64,000 nucleotides of DNA from Sphingomonas sp. PP-F2F-G114-C0414 (GTDB taxonomy: Bacteria; Pseudomonadota; Alphaproteobacteria; Sphingomonadales; Sphingomonadaceae), in NCBI RefSeq assembly GCF_003688595.1, contig NZ_RCWT01000009.1, positions 620,001 to 684,000 of the forward strand. Direction: 5' to 3'. Each line of letters opens with the position of its first letter. Positions within the stretch are counted from its first letter, which is position 1. Under the pieces are notes generated by a model. The model was not told where the DNA came from and ran no database searches. It saw nothing but the letters and a program-made list of their open reading frames with translations. The translations under genes and the position numbers were made by a program. Below are positions 63,315 through 64,000 of the stretch, one piece after another.

Positions 63315-64000
63315 CCGGTATGAAGGGCCCCGGGATATTCCTCGCCCAGTTTCTTGGCGACGAAGCGCCGTTCGACACGCTCGACGGTCTGGCGGAATGG
63401 GCGGCGGGGCTCGGCTATGTCGGCGTCCAGATCCCCTGCAACGCGCAACTGATCGACCTGAAGCTCGCCGCCGAGAGCAAGACCTATTGCGACGATCTTC
63501 GCGGTGGTTTGGCAAAGCACGGCATCGAAGTGACCGAGCTATCGACGCATCTGCAAGGCCAGCTGGTCGCGGTGCATCCGGCGTACGACACGCTGTTCGA
63601 CGGCTTTGCGCCCCCCGAAGTCCACGGCAAACCCGCCGAGCGCCAGCTGTGGGCGGTCGAGCAGGTGAAACTGGCGGCGAAGGCGAGCGCCAATCTCGGG
63701 CTGACCGCACATGCGACCTTCTCCGGCGCACTGGCGTGGCCGTACGTTTACCCGTGGCCGCAACGTCCCGCTGGACTGATCGAGGAAGCGTTTGCCGAAC
63801 TCGCCCGCCGTTGGGTCCCGATCCTCGACGTGTTCGAGGACGCCAGCGTCGATTGCGCGTTCGAAGTGCATCCCGGCGAAGACGTCCACGATGGCGCAAC
63901 CTGGGAACGCTTCCTCGCCGCGGTCGACAACCACCCGCGCGCGCGCCTGCTGTTCGATCCGTCGCATTTCGTGCTGCAGCAGCTCGACTATCTCGACTTC
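63311..64000 (+). CDS. Sugar phosphate isomerase/epimerase (partial, cut by window end)
   Basis: At least 230 residues of a TIM-barrel protein of the xylose isomerase-like/AP endonuclease 2 superfamily. Begins at an ATG overlapping the permease stop (ATGA). Seen are IFLAQFLGDEAPFDTLDGLA, VTELSTHLQGQ, AHATFSGALAWPYVYPWPQ near 140 and the metal-ligand strands CAFEVHPGEDVHDG and LLFDPSHFVLQ. The gene continues past 64000. Probably acts on the compound imported by the permease. Confidence 0.88.
   Translation, partial: MTGMKGPGIFLAQFLGDEAPFDTLDGLAEWAAGLGYVGVQIPCNAQLIDLKLAAESKTYCDDLRGGLAKHGIEVTELSTHLQGQLVAVHPAYDTLFDGFAPPEVHGKPAERQLWAVEQVKLAAKASANLGLTAHATFSGALAWPYVYPWPQRPAGLIEEAFAELARRWVPILDVFEDASVDCAFEVHPGEDVHDGATWERFLAAVDNHPRARLLFDPSHFVLQQLDYLDF

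Overview
The window is a high-GC chromosomal segment from an alphaproteobacterium of the Sphingomonadaceae, most likely Sphingomonas or a close relative. I infer this from the order of the division and cell-wall (dcw) cluster, the unusual arrangement of aat beside a ParA-type ATPase, the exosortase-A-linked glycosyltransferase and O-glycosylation ligase, and the many GC-rich inverted repeats typical of sphingomonad intergenic DNA. No rRNA or tRNA gene, insertion sequence, prophage or CRISPR array was seen. The identification is from memory of these families; no search was run.

Layout. 0-5 kb: an NDUFA12-like complex I accessory protein and a DUF2155 membrane protein face aat and a ParA ATPase; then a small lipoprotein, a 50-residue protein, cysteine synthase and a small membrane protein. 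5.2-24.2 kb: a complete dcw cluster read rightwards with almost every junction overlapping (mraZ, rsmH, ftsL, ftsI, murE, murF, mraY, murD, ftsW, murG, murC, murB, ddl, ftsQ, ftsA, ftsZ). 24.5-37.7 kb: two SPOR-domain proteins, dgt, a DUF1800/DUF1501 pair, argS, rnr and two small tandem membrane proteins. 37.7-48.2 kb: a mixed metabolic block with a saccharopine-dehydrogenase-like enzyme, ABC exporter, intracellular PHA depolymerase, thiolase, MaoC hydratase, MscS channel, topoisomerase IB and a DJ-1/PfpI protein, plus a tiny toxin-like peptide. 48.2-52.9 kb: surface-glycan genes (acyltransferase, O-glycosylation ligase, 48-residue protein, glycosyltransferase). 53-60.7 kb: spinster-type MFS transporter, lipoprotein Cu/Zn SOD, a broken RNA 2',3'-cyclic phosphodiesterase gene, Bax-inhibitor-1 protein, transglutaminase-like protein, extensin-like protein and a NUDIX hydrolase. 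60.9-64 kb: a LacI-type regulator facing a sugar or nucleoside MFS permease and a sugar-phosphate isomerase/epimerase cut by the window edge.

The most unusual features are in the dcw cluster. A short palindromic repeat sits inside murD, and as written the gene changes frame by -1 exactly at a GGGTTTT heptamer followed by TAG. murB begins and ends in a larger GC-rich inverted repeat, so both termini of MurB are repeat-encoded, and the same repeat supplies the ribosome-binding site of murF and ddl. Three TCCC boxes spaced exactly 10 bp upstream of mraZ look like MraZ operators. Outside the cluster, thpR is interrupted by an in-frame amber codon between its two catalytic motifs, and a 30-residue hydrophobic peptide gene is followed by two hairpins with the same CTGCAA loop, resembling a type I toxin module.

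The large number of long ORFs on the opposite strand of real genes is expected at this base composition and was not annotated.
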